Assembly: GCA_025353925.1 (NCBI GenBank)
Contig: JANXNV010000156.1
Coordinates: 1-57,206, forward strand
Direction: 5' to 3'
DNA length: 57,206 bases
DNA from: Armatimonadota bacterium
GTDB taxonomy: Bacteria > Armatimonadota > Armatimonadia > Armatimonadales > Capsulimonadaceae
Part shown: positions 27,249-35,938 of the stretch, in pieces
How positions within the stretch are numbered: the first letter of the stretch is position 1
How the letters are laid out: every line of letters begins with the position of its first letter
Translations under genes and position numbers: made by a program
The notes under the pieces: generated by a model
Databases searched by the model: none
Told to the model about the DNA's origin: nothing
The model's input: the letters and a program-made list of their open reading frames with translations, nothing else

Positions 27249-27524
27249 GTGTCTGCCTGCATTGTACCCACTGCAAAGGCAAATTATGCAGGCATACTAT
27301 GCTGGGCGTCTTTCGGCAGTCTACTAATTGACGCTGCACCTGAGAGGGAAATCCTGCGGGCCGATGGTGCCGTCAGCAGCGGCGGCGACCTAGGTGCCGT
27401 GATCGACTTGACACTCCAGGTCCTCGGGCTGACTCTGGGCGAAGAAGGGATGCATGCGCTCCATGTCGTCTCCGGCGAAACGGTTTTAGGGAGCCGCAGC
27501 TTCAGCGTCATTCTGCAGAAGTAA
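27249..27524 (+). pseudogene. Possible gene remnant (C-terminal fragment)
   Basis: An open + strand frame without a credible start signal encodes up to 91 residues. The last 40 (DLTLQVLGLTLGEEGMHALH onward, ending SFSVILQK) have the alternating pattern of the C-terminal beta-strands of small bacterial proteins annotated DUF6941, as I remember them. The upstream half looks non-coding. It overlaps the 3' end of the opposite-strand oxidoreductase gene by 17 bases. A decayed 3' fragment is the simplest reading, but chance is not excluded. Confidence 0.35.
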
Positions 27525-28500
27525 GCACGCGTTTCCCCGTCTCAAATGACTCGATAGCCGCATGAGCCAACGCCAAAGCTCGCCGCCCGGCTTCCGCAGG
27601 GACCGGCGGCGGCTGCCCGGCTCTAAGTGCGTCGAGCATGGCGTCGAGATAAGCATCGAATGTCCGGTGGAACTCTCGGTCGCGGTCATTAAAGTACCCG
27701 GCGGCCCACTCCTCGCGCGTCTCACTCCCGACAGCCTGAAACGAAAACTTGCGCACGGTATCTTCGATCACGACCCGGCCCAGCGTTCCGCTGACTTCCA
27801 GCCTCTGCGTTCCAGGGTAAGCGTAAGAGGCATCATAAGAGCCGAGCAGCGTGCCCAAAGCCCGGTTCTCAAAGCCCAGTGCCAGGGCAACCGTACGGTA
27901 CCCGCCGCCGGTCTTGTCCGTCATCTGGGCCATGACGCTCTCAATCGGGCCGCAGAGGTGCTCCAGCAGATCGAAGCCGTGGCACTGGGTCTCGATCAGA
28001 TTCGCGTGTGGATGGTCCCCGCCGCCCTCCCCGCCAAATCGCCAGGCGGCGAAGACGATCTCCCCCAGCCGTCCTGCCGAAATAGCCGCTTGTGCCATCA
28101 AGGAGGGCTTGGAATACCGGTGGTTGAAATTGATCGCAAAAAACAGGCCGCGCTTTTCCGCTTCGGACAGCAGGATATCGGCTTCCCGCAAATCGAAGAC
28201 CAACGGTTTTTCGACCAGCAGCGCACACTGCCCCCACTGGATGACTTCAAAAGTCGCCTCAAAATGGCCTTGATTGGGCAGGCAGAGGCTGACCAGATCG
28301 GGCTTTTCACGTTCCAGCATCTCCCCGACACTTAGGTAGGCGCGAACCCCATACTCCGCTGCCCGTGCCTGCGTCTTCTCGGGCGTGCGTCCGGCAATCG
28401 CGCAGAAATCGACATCGGGGTGTGCCGAAAAGACCCGCGCATGCTGCCGCCCCCAGCCGCCGGCTCCAATCAATGCCACTTTGAGACGACTGTGACTCAT
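27508..28500 (-). CDS. Gfo/Idh/MocA family oxidoreductase
   Basis: A 330-residue NAD(P)-dependent sugar dehydrogenase-like protein. The N-terminal Rossmann motif is GAGGWGRQHARVF (about 12-24), the conserved EKPLVFDLREA segment contains the catalytic-type EKP (about 97-99), and the C-terminal alpha/beta domain has the family's HGFDLLEHLCG motif. The substrate is unknown; the coupled downstream position after a GH2 gene suggests a sugar released from a plant or microbial glycoside. It overlaps the GH2 stop by four bases (ATGA). Confidence 0.87.
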   Translation of the reverse strand: MSHSRLKVALIGAGGWGRQHARVFSAHPDVDFCAIAGRTPEKTQARAAEYGVRAYLSVGEMLEREKPDLVSLCLPNQGHFEATFEVIQWGQCALLVEKPLVFDLREADILLSEAEKRGLFFAINFNHRYSKPSLMAQAAISAGRLGEIVFAAWRFGGEGGGDHPHANLIETQCHGFDLLEHLCGPIESVMAQMTDKTGGGYRTVALALGFENRALGTLLGSYDASYAYPGTQRLEVSGTLGRVVIEDTVRKFSFQAVGSETREEWAAGYFNDRDREFHRTFDAYLDAMLDALRAGQPPPVPAEAGRRALALAHAAIESFETGKRVLTSAE

Positions 28501-30290
28501 GCCTCTTTTTCCATCGCGGCGATCTTCACCTGGCTGGCTTTGAGCCGGGCTGCATCGAACTTGGGCTTGCGGTCAAACGTGAAGATGCCGTTCAGCTCCG
28601 GGTAAATATCCGTCAGCTGCGTATAGCAGTAGCCGAACATCCGGGAGTTATCCAGCAGGGTCTCGCAGACGGCGTCGAAGCGGTGGTAAAAATCTTCCAG
28701 GGAAGTCGGCCCGCCGCCGTAGCCCCAGCTCCCTGATTCCAAAGCTTTCTCCGATTCCGGCACCCACTTGAATCCGCCGAACTCGCTGACGAAATACGGC
28801 TGCCCGCCATAGGCAATGGAGAACTTCTCACCGTCATTTGTAAAGACCTTTCCCTCCGCCATCTCCGAGTGCCGCTTCTGAAAATTCGCAAGACCTTCAG
28901 GGAAAGTTTTCTCCTCGATATAATCATGCGAATCGTAAATGTCCGCGCCGCGCACCCGGTGGGAATACCCAGACGTATCCAGCACCGGGCGGCTGGTGTC
29001 CATCGCCTTTGTCGCCAGATACATGCCGTGCATTACATCATCGAGAACGTTGATCCCGTCCTTGCGCTCCTGCCAGGTTTCGTTCAGCGGGCACCAGCCG
29101 ATGATCGACGGATGCGAGCAGTCCCGCTCCAATGCTTCCAGCCACTGCGTGATATAAGTGACCCCCGGAGCCAGCTTCTCCGCCGCATCCCGGTAACCCC
29201 AGTCGCCGAACTCCCCCCAGACTAAATAGCCCATCCGGTCGGCATGGTACAGGAACCGTTCCTCGAAAACCTTCTGGTGCAAACGTGCCCCATTAAAGCC
29301 GACGTCCAAGCTCATCTGAATATCGGCGATCAGGGCGGCGTCGGTCGGAGCGGTCATCACGCCGTCCGGGTAATACCCCTGATCAAGCACAAGCCGCTGG
29401 AAAATCACTTCCCCGTTGATTTTAACTTTTTGCCCGTCGATCGCGATGCTCCGAAGACCGGCATAGCTGGACGCACGATCTACCACCGATCCGTCCGCCC
29501 CGCGCAGCGAGATTTCAACGTCATAGAGGTGCGGGTCGGAGGGTGACCAAGTTCGCTGCTTGTCTTTCGGGATCGCCAGGGTCAGACGCGGTGCCAGATC
29601 GAGATCGGCCCGGCAGGAGGCGGACGCGATCACGCCCGAGGCGTCTTTCAAGTCGGCATGCAGAGTCAGCCCCGGCTGGTTCTGCGAGATCGGCTGCTCG
29701 AGGTAAAAGGTGCCGTTCGCCAGGTCAGGCGTCAGGCGCGGGCGGCCCAGAGCAGTTGCGGGGACCGGCTCCATCCAGACCGTCTGCCATATCCCCGTCG
29801 TGCGCGTATAAAGGCAGCCATGCGGGGCATACTTTTGCGATTGCTTGCCACGGGCCTTCGGCGTCTGCCAATCATCGCGGGCACGGACAACGATCGTCAG
29901 CGTCGCCCCAGCCGTCACGTCTTTGAGCTTCGCGAAAAACGGCGTGAAGCCGCCTCGGTGCCGTGCCGCTTCCACGCCGTTGACCCAAACGGTCGCATCA
30001 TAATCCACAGCCCCAAAGTGCAGCAAAATATGCTTCCCTGCCCAGGCCGCCGGGACTGTGACCGTCTTTCGGTACCAGACCGCCAGCATGAAATCCGTAT
30101 GGCCGACGCCGGAAAGCGTCGATTCCGGGCAAAACGGCACCGTGATAGTGCCCGCCAGCGGCTTCTCCCGCAGTCCGCGCTCCAGCCCGCTGTCGCCGCC
30201 GTCGATCTCGAATTCCCATTCGCCATTCAAATTCAGCCAGTCAGGCCGGACAAATTGCGGGCGGGGGTACTCAGGTCGTGGAATAGTCAT
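28497..30290 (-). CDS. Glycoside hydrolase family 2 protein
   Basis: A 597-residue beta-glycosidase with the GH2 order: sugar-binding domain (about 1-165, LNGEWEF and WYRKTV motifs), Ig-like domain (about 170-265), and a TIM barrel (about 270-590). The general acid/base is the Glu of CPLNETW and the nucleophile the Glu of VSEFGGFKW. It is shorter than LacZ and resembles beta-glucuronidase/beta-galactosidase-type cytosolic enzymes; no signal peptide. The ATG at 30290 was preferred over 30302 because a GGAG lies nine bases upstream. Confidence 0.9.
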   Translation of the reverse strand: MTIPRPEYPRPQFVRPDWLNLNGEWEFEIDGGDSGLERGLREKPLAGTITVPFCPESTLSGVGHTDFMLAVWYRKTVTVPAAWAGKHILLHFGAVDYDATVWVNGVEAARHRGGFTPFFAKLKDVTAGATLTIVVRARDDWQTPKARGKQSQKYAPHGCLYTRTTGIWQTVWMEPVPATALGRPRLTPDLANGTFYLEQPISQNQPGLTLHADLKDASGVIASASCRADLDLAPRLTLAIPKDKQRTWSPSDPHLYDVEISLRGADGSVVDRASSYAGLRSIAIDGQKVKINGEVIFQRLVLDQGYYPDGVMTAPTDAALIADIQMSLDVGFNGARLHQKVFEERFLYHADRMGYLVWGEFGDWGYRDAAEKLAPGVTYITQWLEALERDCSHPSIIGWCPLNETWQERKDGINVLDDVMHGMYLATKAMDTSRPVLDTSGYSHRVRGADIYDSHDYIEEKTFPEGLANFQKRHSEMAEGKVFTNDGEKFSIAYGGQPYFVSEFGGFKWVPESEKALESGSWGYGGGPTSLEDFYHRFDAVCETLLDNSRMFGYCYTQLTDIYPELNGIFTFDRKPKFDAARLKASQVKIAAMEKEA

Positions 30291-30316
30291 CGTGTTCTCC
30301 ATTGAAGATTTTCACC

Positions 30317-30345
30317 ATCATACACCTTAGCAGTAAGATTGTCCA
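30317..30345 (-). promoter_or_regulatory. Promoter of the GH2-oxidoreductase pair
   Basis: TGGACA (30340-30345) and TATGAT (30317-30322) lie 17 bp apart on the minus strand, each one mismatch from consensus. The predicted start near 30310 leaves a 20-base leader to the ATG at 30290, just enough for its ribosome binding site. Confidence 0.7.
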
Positions 30346-30458
30346 TCGACAGAACCAACATCGACCTTTGTGAAACCCATATTGTGCCAAATCATATTGC
30401 GTTAAAGCAAGGCTCAGGAAGGAGATTGGCTCGAACCTGGCGAAGTATTCGACACATC

Positions 30459-31301
30459 ATGGACATACCTGCACTTCAATACGAACCCCTCGTCCGTGCC
30501 GCGCTTGCCGAAGACATTGGGCCGGGGGATATTACTTCGATCCTGTGCATCCCCGCTGGGACACGCGCGGCCGCCGTTATGCTCGCCAAGCAGCCCGGAG
30601 TGATTGCGGGGCTGGCAATTGCGGAAATGGCGTTTCACCTGCTCGATCCTGGGGCGGTGTGGTCGGCATCTCTCCGCGACGGCGCACGGGTGGGGGAGGG
30701 CCGGACTCCACTGGCGACCATCACCGGTGACGCCCGCGCCCTGCTGACCGCTGAACGCGTCGCCCTGAACTTCGTCCAGCGGCTTTCCGGAATTGCCACT
30801 CTTACGGCCCGCTACGCCGCGCTGACCGCCGGGACACACGCCCGGATTGCCGATACCCGCAAAACGACCCCCGGTCTGCGCATGCTGGAAAAATATGCCG
30901 TACGCACCGGTGGCGGCTTCAACCACCGGCTGGGCCTCTACGATGCCGTACTCATCAAAGACAACCACGTCAAGGCCGCCGGGAGCATTTCAAACGCCGT
31001 TGCCGCTGCCCGTGCCCATATCCCCCACACGATGAAGATCGAAGTCGAAGCCGCGACGCTGGGAATGGTCCAGGAGGCTCTGCAAGTCAAGGCCGATATT
31101 ATTCTGCTCGATAATATGGATACGGAGACCATGCGCCGCGCCGTTCAAGTCATCGCCGGACGCGCGACCTCCGAAGCCTCCGGCAACCTCACCGAAGCCC
31201 GGATCGCTGAGGTCGCCGCCACGGGCGTCGACATTCTCAGCATCGGGGCTTTGACCCATTCCGCCCCGGCCCTGGACATCTCGCTGGATTTCGGAGACTA
31301 A
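30459..31301 (+). CDS. nadC: Nicotinate-nucleotide pyrophosphorylase (carboxylating)
   Basis: Quinolinate phosphoribosyltransferase of de novo NAD synthesis; 280 residues, the usual length. Conserved parts include LAEDIGPGDITS near the N-terminus, VALNFVQRLSGIAT, ADTRKTTPGLR with the substrate-binding Arg/Lys, the GGGFNHRLGLYDAVLIKDNH block, and LDNMD. The ATG at 30459 gives the standard start; an in-frame ATG at 30339 would add 40 unrelated residues. No strong ribosome binding site is visible. nadA and nadB are not in the window. Confidence 0.93.
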   Translation: MDIPALQYEPLVRAALAEDIGPGDITSILCIPAGTRAAAVMLAKQPGVIAGLAIAEMAFHLLDPGAVWSASLRDGARVGEGRTPLATITGDARALLTAERVALNFVQRLSGIATLTARYAALTAGTHARIADTRKTTPGLRMLEKYAVRTGGGFNHRLGLYDAVLIKDNHVKAAGSISNAVAAARAHIPHTMKIEVEAATLGMVQEALQVKADIILLDNMDTETMRRAVQVIAGRATSEASGNLTEARIAEVAATGVDILSIGALTHSAPALDISLDFGD

Positions 31302-31304
31302 GCG

Positions 31305-32015
31305 ATGACCACGTTTGGTACTCCTCATCGGCATCTCCCGTCGTGCAGCTCCACCAATGATGCCGCCCGGGACTGGGCACGTGACCCCGTTCAGCCTGCT
31401 CCCACGGGTGCCCTGGTCACCAGCGACTTCCAGACGCAGGGGCGCGGGCAGCGCGGGCGTGAGTGGTCGGCGGGAATCGGCGAGAGTGCCCTGTTGTCCT
31501 ATATTTATTTGCCCACGCCCACATCCGAGATACGCCAGCTGGGGCTGGTGACGGCTCTAGCCGTTGCTGATGCCCTGCAGCTTGGCACCAGTCTGCAGCC
31601 CCAAATCAAATGGCCGAATGATATTCTGCTCGACGACCACAAAGCAGCGGGGATTTTAGTCGAAGCCGCGGAAGACATCGTTATCCTCGGCATCGGCGTC
31701 AATGTCAACCAGGAACACTTTCCCGGCTCTGAGCAATTCGCCTACCCGCCAACCTCCCTGCGCCTTGCGACCGGGCAGCCGCAGCAAGTCGCCGCGATTT
31801 GCGCGGCACTCTCTCAGGCTTTGACCCGGTGGGAAGAGGTCTGGCTAAACACCGGCTTTACGCCGATCATCGAGGAGTGCCGCCGCCGCCTGGCACTTGG
31901 GGCGAGGGTCCGGCGCGGCTCTGAACACGCGGCCCTCACCGGGCTGACCGACGACGGCTTCGCCGAGGTGCGGCTGCCGGACGGAACTTTCGCCGTCTGG
32001 TCTACAGTAGACTAA
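31305..32015 (+). CDS. birA: Biotin-[acetyl-CoA-carboxylase] ligase
   Basis: Attaches biotin to the biotin carboxyl carrier protein. A 236-residue monofunctional (class I) enzyme: it starts directly with the catalytic domain (SCSSTNDAARDWA), lacking the N-terminal helix-turn-helix of repressor-type BirA. The biotinyl-AMP loop is QGRGQRGREW (about 45-54), followed by KWPNDILLDDHKAAGIL and GIGVNVNQ, and a small C-terminal beta domain. It begins three bases after the nadC stop, so the two cofactor genes form one unit. Confidence 0.93.
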   Translation: MTTFGTPHRHLPSCSSTNDAARDWARDPVQPAPTGALVTSDFQTQGRGQRGREWSAGIGESALLSYIYLPTPTSEIRQLGLVTALAVADALQLGTSLQPQIKWPNDILLDDHKAAGILVEAAEDIVILGIGVNVNQEHFPGSEQFAYPPTSLRLATGQPQQVAAICAALSQALTRWEEVWLNTGFTPIIEECRRRLALGARVRRGSEHAALTGLTDDGFAEVRLPDGTFAVWSTVD

Positions 32016-32061
32016 AACCAGAGGCCGAAATCCGAAGGCCATAAATTGCCCCTCAATAGTG

Positions 32062-32067
32062 TATAAT
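32062..32067 (+). promoter_or_regulatory. -10 element before the 97-aa membrane protein gene
   Basis: A consensus TATAAT directly preceded by TG; the predicted start near 32074 leaves a leader of about 30 bases with an AAGGA ribosome binding site. No -35 recognised. Confidence 0.5.
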
Positions 32068-32105
32068 AGAGAAGAGGCTTCCAAAAGCCGACAAGGAACC
32101 ACCCT

Positions 32106-32399
32106 ATGCTGCGGTCTCGACTGCTGAGTACTTTCACCGTGATCGGCGCGATTCTCATCGTTCTGAGCATCGTCGGCTTGATTATCGGCCCGCGCTTCGT
32201 CTACGATCCCGGTCAGCCCGTCACCGGCAAAGAGGCCTGGTATTACTTGATCATCGGGATCCTGATGGTGGTCAACGGAATGCTGACCCCGCCGATCCCG
32301 GAAGAAAAGCCGGTGCCGCGTGCGGGGAGCAAGTCGGTGACCGCGCGGCCACAGACCCGTGAGACCGCCGTCTCGACCGCCGAGAAGAGCAGCGAGTAG
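32106..32399 (+). CDS. Small membrane protein (97 aa)
   Basis: A 97-residue protein with two hydrophobic helices (about 7-28 and 45-60) joined by a short loop, and a charged Pro/Lys/Thr-rich C-terminal tail. No family recognised. The ribosome binding site AAGGAACC and the -10 element upstream support expression. The next gene starts 55 bases downstream and may be co-transcribed. Confidence 0.65.
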   Translation: MLRSRLLSTFTVIGAILIVLSIVGLIIGPRFVYDPGQPVTGKEAWYYLIIGILMVVNGMLTPPIPEEKPVPRAGSKSVTARPQTRETAVSTAEKSSE

Positions 32400-32454
32400 C
32401 GAACGTTTCCGCTCCTGCCAAGAGTTCATTCCCAACACTGAGGTTTTACGAAAT

Positions 32455-32724
32455 ATGCCATCGGAAGTCATACGCTGCACCGACTGCGGAGCCACCTTCA
32501 AAGCCGTTCCCACCTGGCTGGTCGGTGCAAAAGTCAAATTTAGCTGCACCAACTGTCCCAAACGTCCCTCCCGGGTCGCCCGTTACGAGCCTGCCCCGGT
32601 CGTGATGACCGCCATGGAAGCCGATCCCGACGACATGGAAGACGACATCCCCGAAGACTCGGAAGACGATGCGGATCTGGATCTGCCGTCCGACGAAATG
32701 GACGATAAAGACGAAAAAGACTGA
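32455..32724 (+). CDS. Small zinc-ribbon protein with acidic tail
   Basis: An 89-residue protein. The N-terminal half carries a zinc-ribbon of the MJ0042 kind: CTDCG followed about 20 residues later by CTNCP, separated by the FKAVPTWLVGAKVKFS segment. The C-terminal half is an Asp/Glu-rich tail (DDDADLDL-like composition). Such ribbons occur in many short proteins of unknown function. The ATG at 32455 was taken because it begins the conserved ribbon; the upstream in-frame extension from 32359 overlaps the previous gene. A strong terminator follows at once. Confidence 0.65.
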   Translation: MPSEVIRCTDCGATFKAVPTWLVGAKVKFSCTNCPKRPSRVARYEPAPVVMTAMEADPDDMEDDIPEDSEDDADLDLPSDEMDDKDEKD

Positions 32725-32728
32725 AAAG

Positions 32729-32765
32729 AAAAACGCCCGGCCTCCTTCGAGGCCGGGCGTTTTTG
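32729..32765. terminator. Bidirectional intrinsic terminator
   Basis: A perfect 12-bp G+C-rich stem (32733-32744 with 32749-32760) with a small CTTC-type loop is flanked by five As and five Ts, so it can end transcripts from both directions. It separates the convergent zinc-ribbon gene and the polysaccharide operon. Confidence 0.92.
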
Positions 32766-32769
32766 TTCG

Positions 32770-33249
32770 TCACTCGAACCCAAACCCTCCGTACTCTGCA
32801 CTCACCACCCGCCAGACTTTGGTCGGCACAACCCATAGCTTTGTCCCGTCTTCGCGCTGCCAGTGCATTGTCACATCATGGTCGTACACGACCCGGCCCT
32901 CCGGGGCGGTGATGATCCGCAGGTGGCTGGTTGAAGTCGCCATGTCGCCGTCCAATGCAATGACCGGAATTGACTGCGTGATCTGCGCCGTGCCATCCGC
33001 CTTCACCACTTTGTTCAGCAGAAAGCGCAGCTGGATTGGGCCGGGGACACTCGAGTCGCGATACTTTTCCGAGATGATCTTCATCACCGCCCCCACATCT
33101 CGCTGCTCTCCCGCCGCTCGCGCCGCTTCCAATTGGGCCGCGATCTGCGTTTGGTCGGGCGGCGACGGCTGATACTTCAGGAACAGAAAGATTCCCAGCA
33201 AAGCCAGTCCGAATGCCAGCCCGATCAGATATTTGGAAGACTGTTTCAT
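32770..33249 (-). CDS. Membrane-anchored protein of unknown function, NTF2/SnoaL-like
   Basis: A 159-residue protein with one N-terminal membrane helix (about 8-22) and a periplasmic domain (about 35-155) whose helix-then-beta pattern (ALDGDMATSTSHLRIIT, VVYDHDVTMHWQRED) resembles the NTF2/SnoaL fold. No catalytic residues can be named. The ATG at 33249 overlaps the deacetylase stop by four bases, so it is the last gene of the polysaccharide operon and was probably recruited to it; an upstream in-frame start inside the deacetylase gene was rejected. Confidence 0.65.
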   Translation of the reverse strand: MKQSSKYLIGLAFGLALLGIFLFLKYQPSPPDQTQIAAQLEAARAAGEQRDVGAVMKIISEKYRDSSVPGPIQLRFLLNKVVKADGTAQITQSIPVIALDGDMATSTSHLRIITAPEGRVVYDHDVTMHWQREDGTKLWVVPTKVWRVVSAEYGGFGFE

Positions 33250-34007
33250 GGGCGTGAATCTTTGCGCGTTTCCAGCCGCCAACGAAAGTTCAGCGGCCCG
33301 ATGCCGTAGGTCAGTGAGACCGGCGGCACGTGGTAGACACTGATCCGCGGCAGCCGCAGCGGGTGGTCCGTGCCGCGTACCCGCCCAAACTCTGTCGTGA
33401 CCGCCTGGATATACCCAATTTCCCCCGCCATGTCCAGCACCCCCTCGTTGAAGCTGCCGTAGGGGTAACACAGCGTCGTCATCGGCTTTTGCAGCCTTTC
33501 TTCCAGCACATCTTTCGACTCCGCCATTTCCTGCCGCGCCTTGGTTGCCGGAACGTCCCCCAGATGCGGGTGCGTCGCGGTATGCGCTTCAAACTCCACC
33601 CCGCCGATTGCCTTCATCTCCTCAATCTGCATCCAGGACAGCAGCGGTGTCGGGTCGAAGCCTTCTCTCACCACCCAGTCATTCGTCCCGCCCACGTTCT
33701 CCGAGACCAGAAAGACCGTGTAGACAAACCCCAATTCGCGCAGCAGCGGATGCACATTGGTGAGTAAGTTCGCATACCCATCGTCAAACGTCAGCAGCAC
33801 CGGCTTCGGCGGCAGCACTCCTGTTCCCATCCGGGCGGCGGCCAGCGTCCCGAACGTGATCGGCGAATAGCCCCCTCGCTTCAGCATCCGCATCTGCCCA
33901 GCGAACTCCGACGCCAGCACATAAAAATGCTTGTACTTCGCTGGACGCGGCGCGTCTTCGACGGCATGGTACATGAGGATTGGGATGGGGGACAGGGGTG
34001 TCGTCAT
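33246..34007 (-). CDS. Polysaccharide deacetylase (CE4, NodB-type)
   Basis: A 253-residue carbohydrate esterase that removes N-acetyl groups from a polysaccharide. Motif 1 is LTFDDGY (about 90-96) with catalytic base Asp and metal Asp; motif 2 is the metal-binding EAHTATHPHL; motif 3 follows at CYPYGSFNE. The N-terminal PILMYHAVED is typical of the PgaB/IcaB group. No signal peptide is present, unusual for enzymes acting on exported polymer. It overlaps the genes on both sides by four bases. Confidence 0.88.
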   Translation of the reverse strand: MTTPLSPIPILMYHAVEDAPRPAKYKHFYVLASEFAGQMRMLKRGGYSPITFGTLAAARMGTGVLPPKPVLLTFDDGYANLLTNVHPLLRELGFVYTVFLVSENVGGTNDWVVREGFDPTPLLSWMQIEEMKAIGGVEFEAHTATHPHLGDVPATKARQEMAESKDVLEERLQKPMTTLCYPYGSFNEGVLDMAGEIGYIQAVTTEFGRVRGTDHPLRLPRISVYHVPPVSLTYGIGPLNFRWRLETRKDSRP

Positions 34008-35938
34008 TGCTGCTTTATATCCCAGCTCAACGTTTGCGTATCTTCGTGATTCAGCCCGTAAACAGATTTACCGTCAGGGGTAATTGTCATCTGCCGTAGG
34101 GAGTGGCTTGGCTGCACCGTGTCACTTGTATCCAGCGCATCGGTCTGACCAATCTGAGCAATAGGCAGCCACGTTTTCAGCGAATACAAATACAGCGATC
34201 CATCATCACGTGATACGACCATAAATTGATTGCTTGGGGCGAAGGCAACCTGTGCTCCAAGCTCCGAAAACGGGCTGGCAAAAGTCGTCATCCTGCCGCC
34301 ATTGTGTACGAGTGTGCCGGAAATCTGCCCCAGTTTACGCCCGGTAATCGTATCCCAGACTTGAGCCGCACCGCTGTCATCGGCGCAAGCAAGGCGAGTG
34401 CTGTCCGGCGAAAACACCGGTGTGCCTAATGCTCCTTGCGTTGGTGGCCTTGTAGTGCGTTCACGAGTAGACGATAGCGTAAAAATTACTTTGCCTATCC
34501 CTGCGTCACGGAGTTCCAGCATACCATTTGAGGGAATTACATTCGTGTAATTGGTCTTTGGTATAGTCTTCTCCAACTCATTCCAGAGGACTGCTTGGAA
34601 ACGGCCATTGGGGGATACCGCTGACCCGCCTTTCATATAAAGCTTTCCGGCTGTCTTAAGCTCTTTAGGTATGTTTGGGGTCGCGTCAAGCATGTCACTA
34701 GGCGTTAGAGTAATACTAAGCCCCGTACTCGGATTGACGACATGCCCTCGTTCCCTGGAGATGGAAGCATCAAACGCTTTCACGGGGCCACCTATCTTGT
34801 AAAGGCGGAGCAGACCATCCGTATTCCCGACAGCGATTGTGCGGCCATCTGGGGAAATTGCCGCATTACAGTACCCGAGGAAGTAACCATACCCCGGCTG
34901 GCCAAGAGCGTTTATTCCCAGATTCAATCTTGCAGATCGTTTTCCAGTCAGGCAGTCCCACACTTCGCCGACATTTCTGCCGGTCTGATTCGACGGACCG
35001 AACATCACGTCAGTGACCTTATTGGAATACGCTTCTGGAGAGCCGGGGATCGTGTTCAGCAGCTTAGTCGCATCGTTCGACCAAATCCGCACACAGCTAA
35101 ACAACTTCTGCGGTGTTCCTGCCACTCCCTGTGCAATGACATCACCGTTTGGGAGGTCAGCGGCCCAGTCAGTTTGCAGCATCCCAGTCGCTATGGTCGT
35201 ATGAACGCCGGACGGAAGCTGCCAGAAATGCAGTTGACCTCTGCTCGTTATTCCAATCGCCCGTGTACCGTCGCGTGAGACCCGCAAGGATTGGAGCGGC
35301 GGCATGCCAACAACTATCGGGTTCATATCTGGAAGGTGAAGGATCTTCGACGAGTGGCTATGGTCGGTAAGACAGAGATAAGGAAAGGTGCGTGAAAGCC
35401 GGGCATCCCAGTAACCGTTCTGAGGCAGCAGAAAGTGGCTGATAACGTGTCCGGAGACGACATCCGAAACACGCCAGATAGCGGGTGAGTTGCCGCGCGA
35501 CTCATTACGCTCCACCATCAGCGAAAAATCTGGCCGAATATCGACGATACGGCCTGTCCATAGCCGCAGCACTTGGCCGGTCTCGGCTGCATGCAGGAGA
35601 CAGCGCGTGGGCCTATTCTCCGTAAAAATTGTCTCAATAACGAACTTGCCATCATCAGAAAGCCATTTCTCGCCTTGCCCGCAGGGCCATTGATGGAGAA
35701 CGTTGCCTGTGGTCGGGTCACGGAAGGTTAGTTGCAGGGTCGGTCCTGTCCCTTCCTCGGCCATGAGCATAGTGCCGTCCCGTGAAAACCGCATTCCGGC
35801 AATCTCGCCAGGAACCTGAATGAATCGCGCCGGTGCCAGACCTGCTTTCGCCGCGATATTCCATCGTATTATTAGGACTACTGAGGCTCCAACGGTCACC
35901 ACTGCGAGAAATGCGAGAATGTACCGATATTTAAGCAC
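34004..35938 (-). CDS. Membrane-anchored WD40-type propeller protein
   Basis: A 644-residue protein: GTG start, N-terminal membrane helix (about 6-25), then repeated blades resembling WD40/quinoprotein amine dehydrogenase repeats (MRFSRDGTMLMAEE, AISPDGRTIAVGNTD, FSPDSTRLACADDSG, MTITPDGKSVYGLN), probably two seven-bladed propellers. No enzyme motif. The GTG at 35938 overlaps the glycosyltransferase stop by eight bases. A sampled 60-base stretch (34681-34740) is 50% G+C, lower than its neighbours, hinting at a different origin. Its function in the polysaccharide operon is unknown. Confidence 0.75.
   Translation of the reverse strand: MLKYRYILAFLAVVTVGASVVLIIRWNIAAKAGLAPARFIQVPGEIAGMRFSRDGTMLMAEEGTGPTLQLTFRDPTTGNVLHQWPCGQGEKWLSDDGKFVIETIFTENRPTRCLLHAAETGQVLRLWTGRIVDIRPDFSLMVERNESRGNSPAIWRVSDVVSGHVISHFLLPQNGYWDARLSRTFPYLCLTDHSHSSKILHLPDMNPIVVGMPPLQSLRVSRDGTRAIGITSRGQLHFWQLPSGVHTTIATGMLQTDWAADLPNGDVIAQGVAGTPQKLFSCVRIWSNDATKLLNTIPGSPEAYSNKVTDVMFGPSNQTGRNVGEVWDCLTGKRSARLNLGINALGQPGYGYFLGYCNAAISPDGRTIAVGNTDGLLRLYKIGGPVKAFDASISRERGHVVNPSTGLSITLTPSDMLDATPNIPKELKTAGKLYMKGGSAVSPNGRFQAVLWNELEKTIPKTNYTNVIPSNGMLELRDAGIGKVIFTLSSTRERTTRPPTQGALGTPVFSPDSTRLACADDSGAAQVWDTITGRKLGQISGTLVHNGGRMTTFASPFSELGAQVAFAPSNQFMVVSRDDGSLYLYSLKTWLPIAQIGQTDALDTSDTVQPSHSLRQMTITPDGKSVYGLNHEDTQTLSWDIKQQ

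Noticed and set aside
33250-33471. N-terminal extension of the 159-residue membrane protein
   Set aside because: The extension lies wholly inside the deacetylase gene in another frame and encodes low-plausibility sequence; the ATG at 33249 gives a normal membrane-anchor start.
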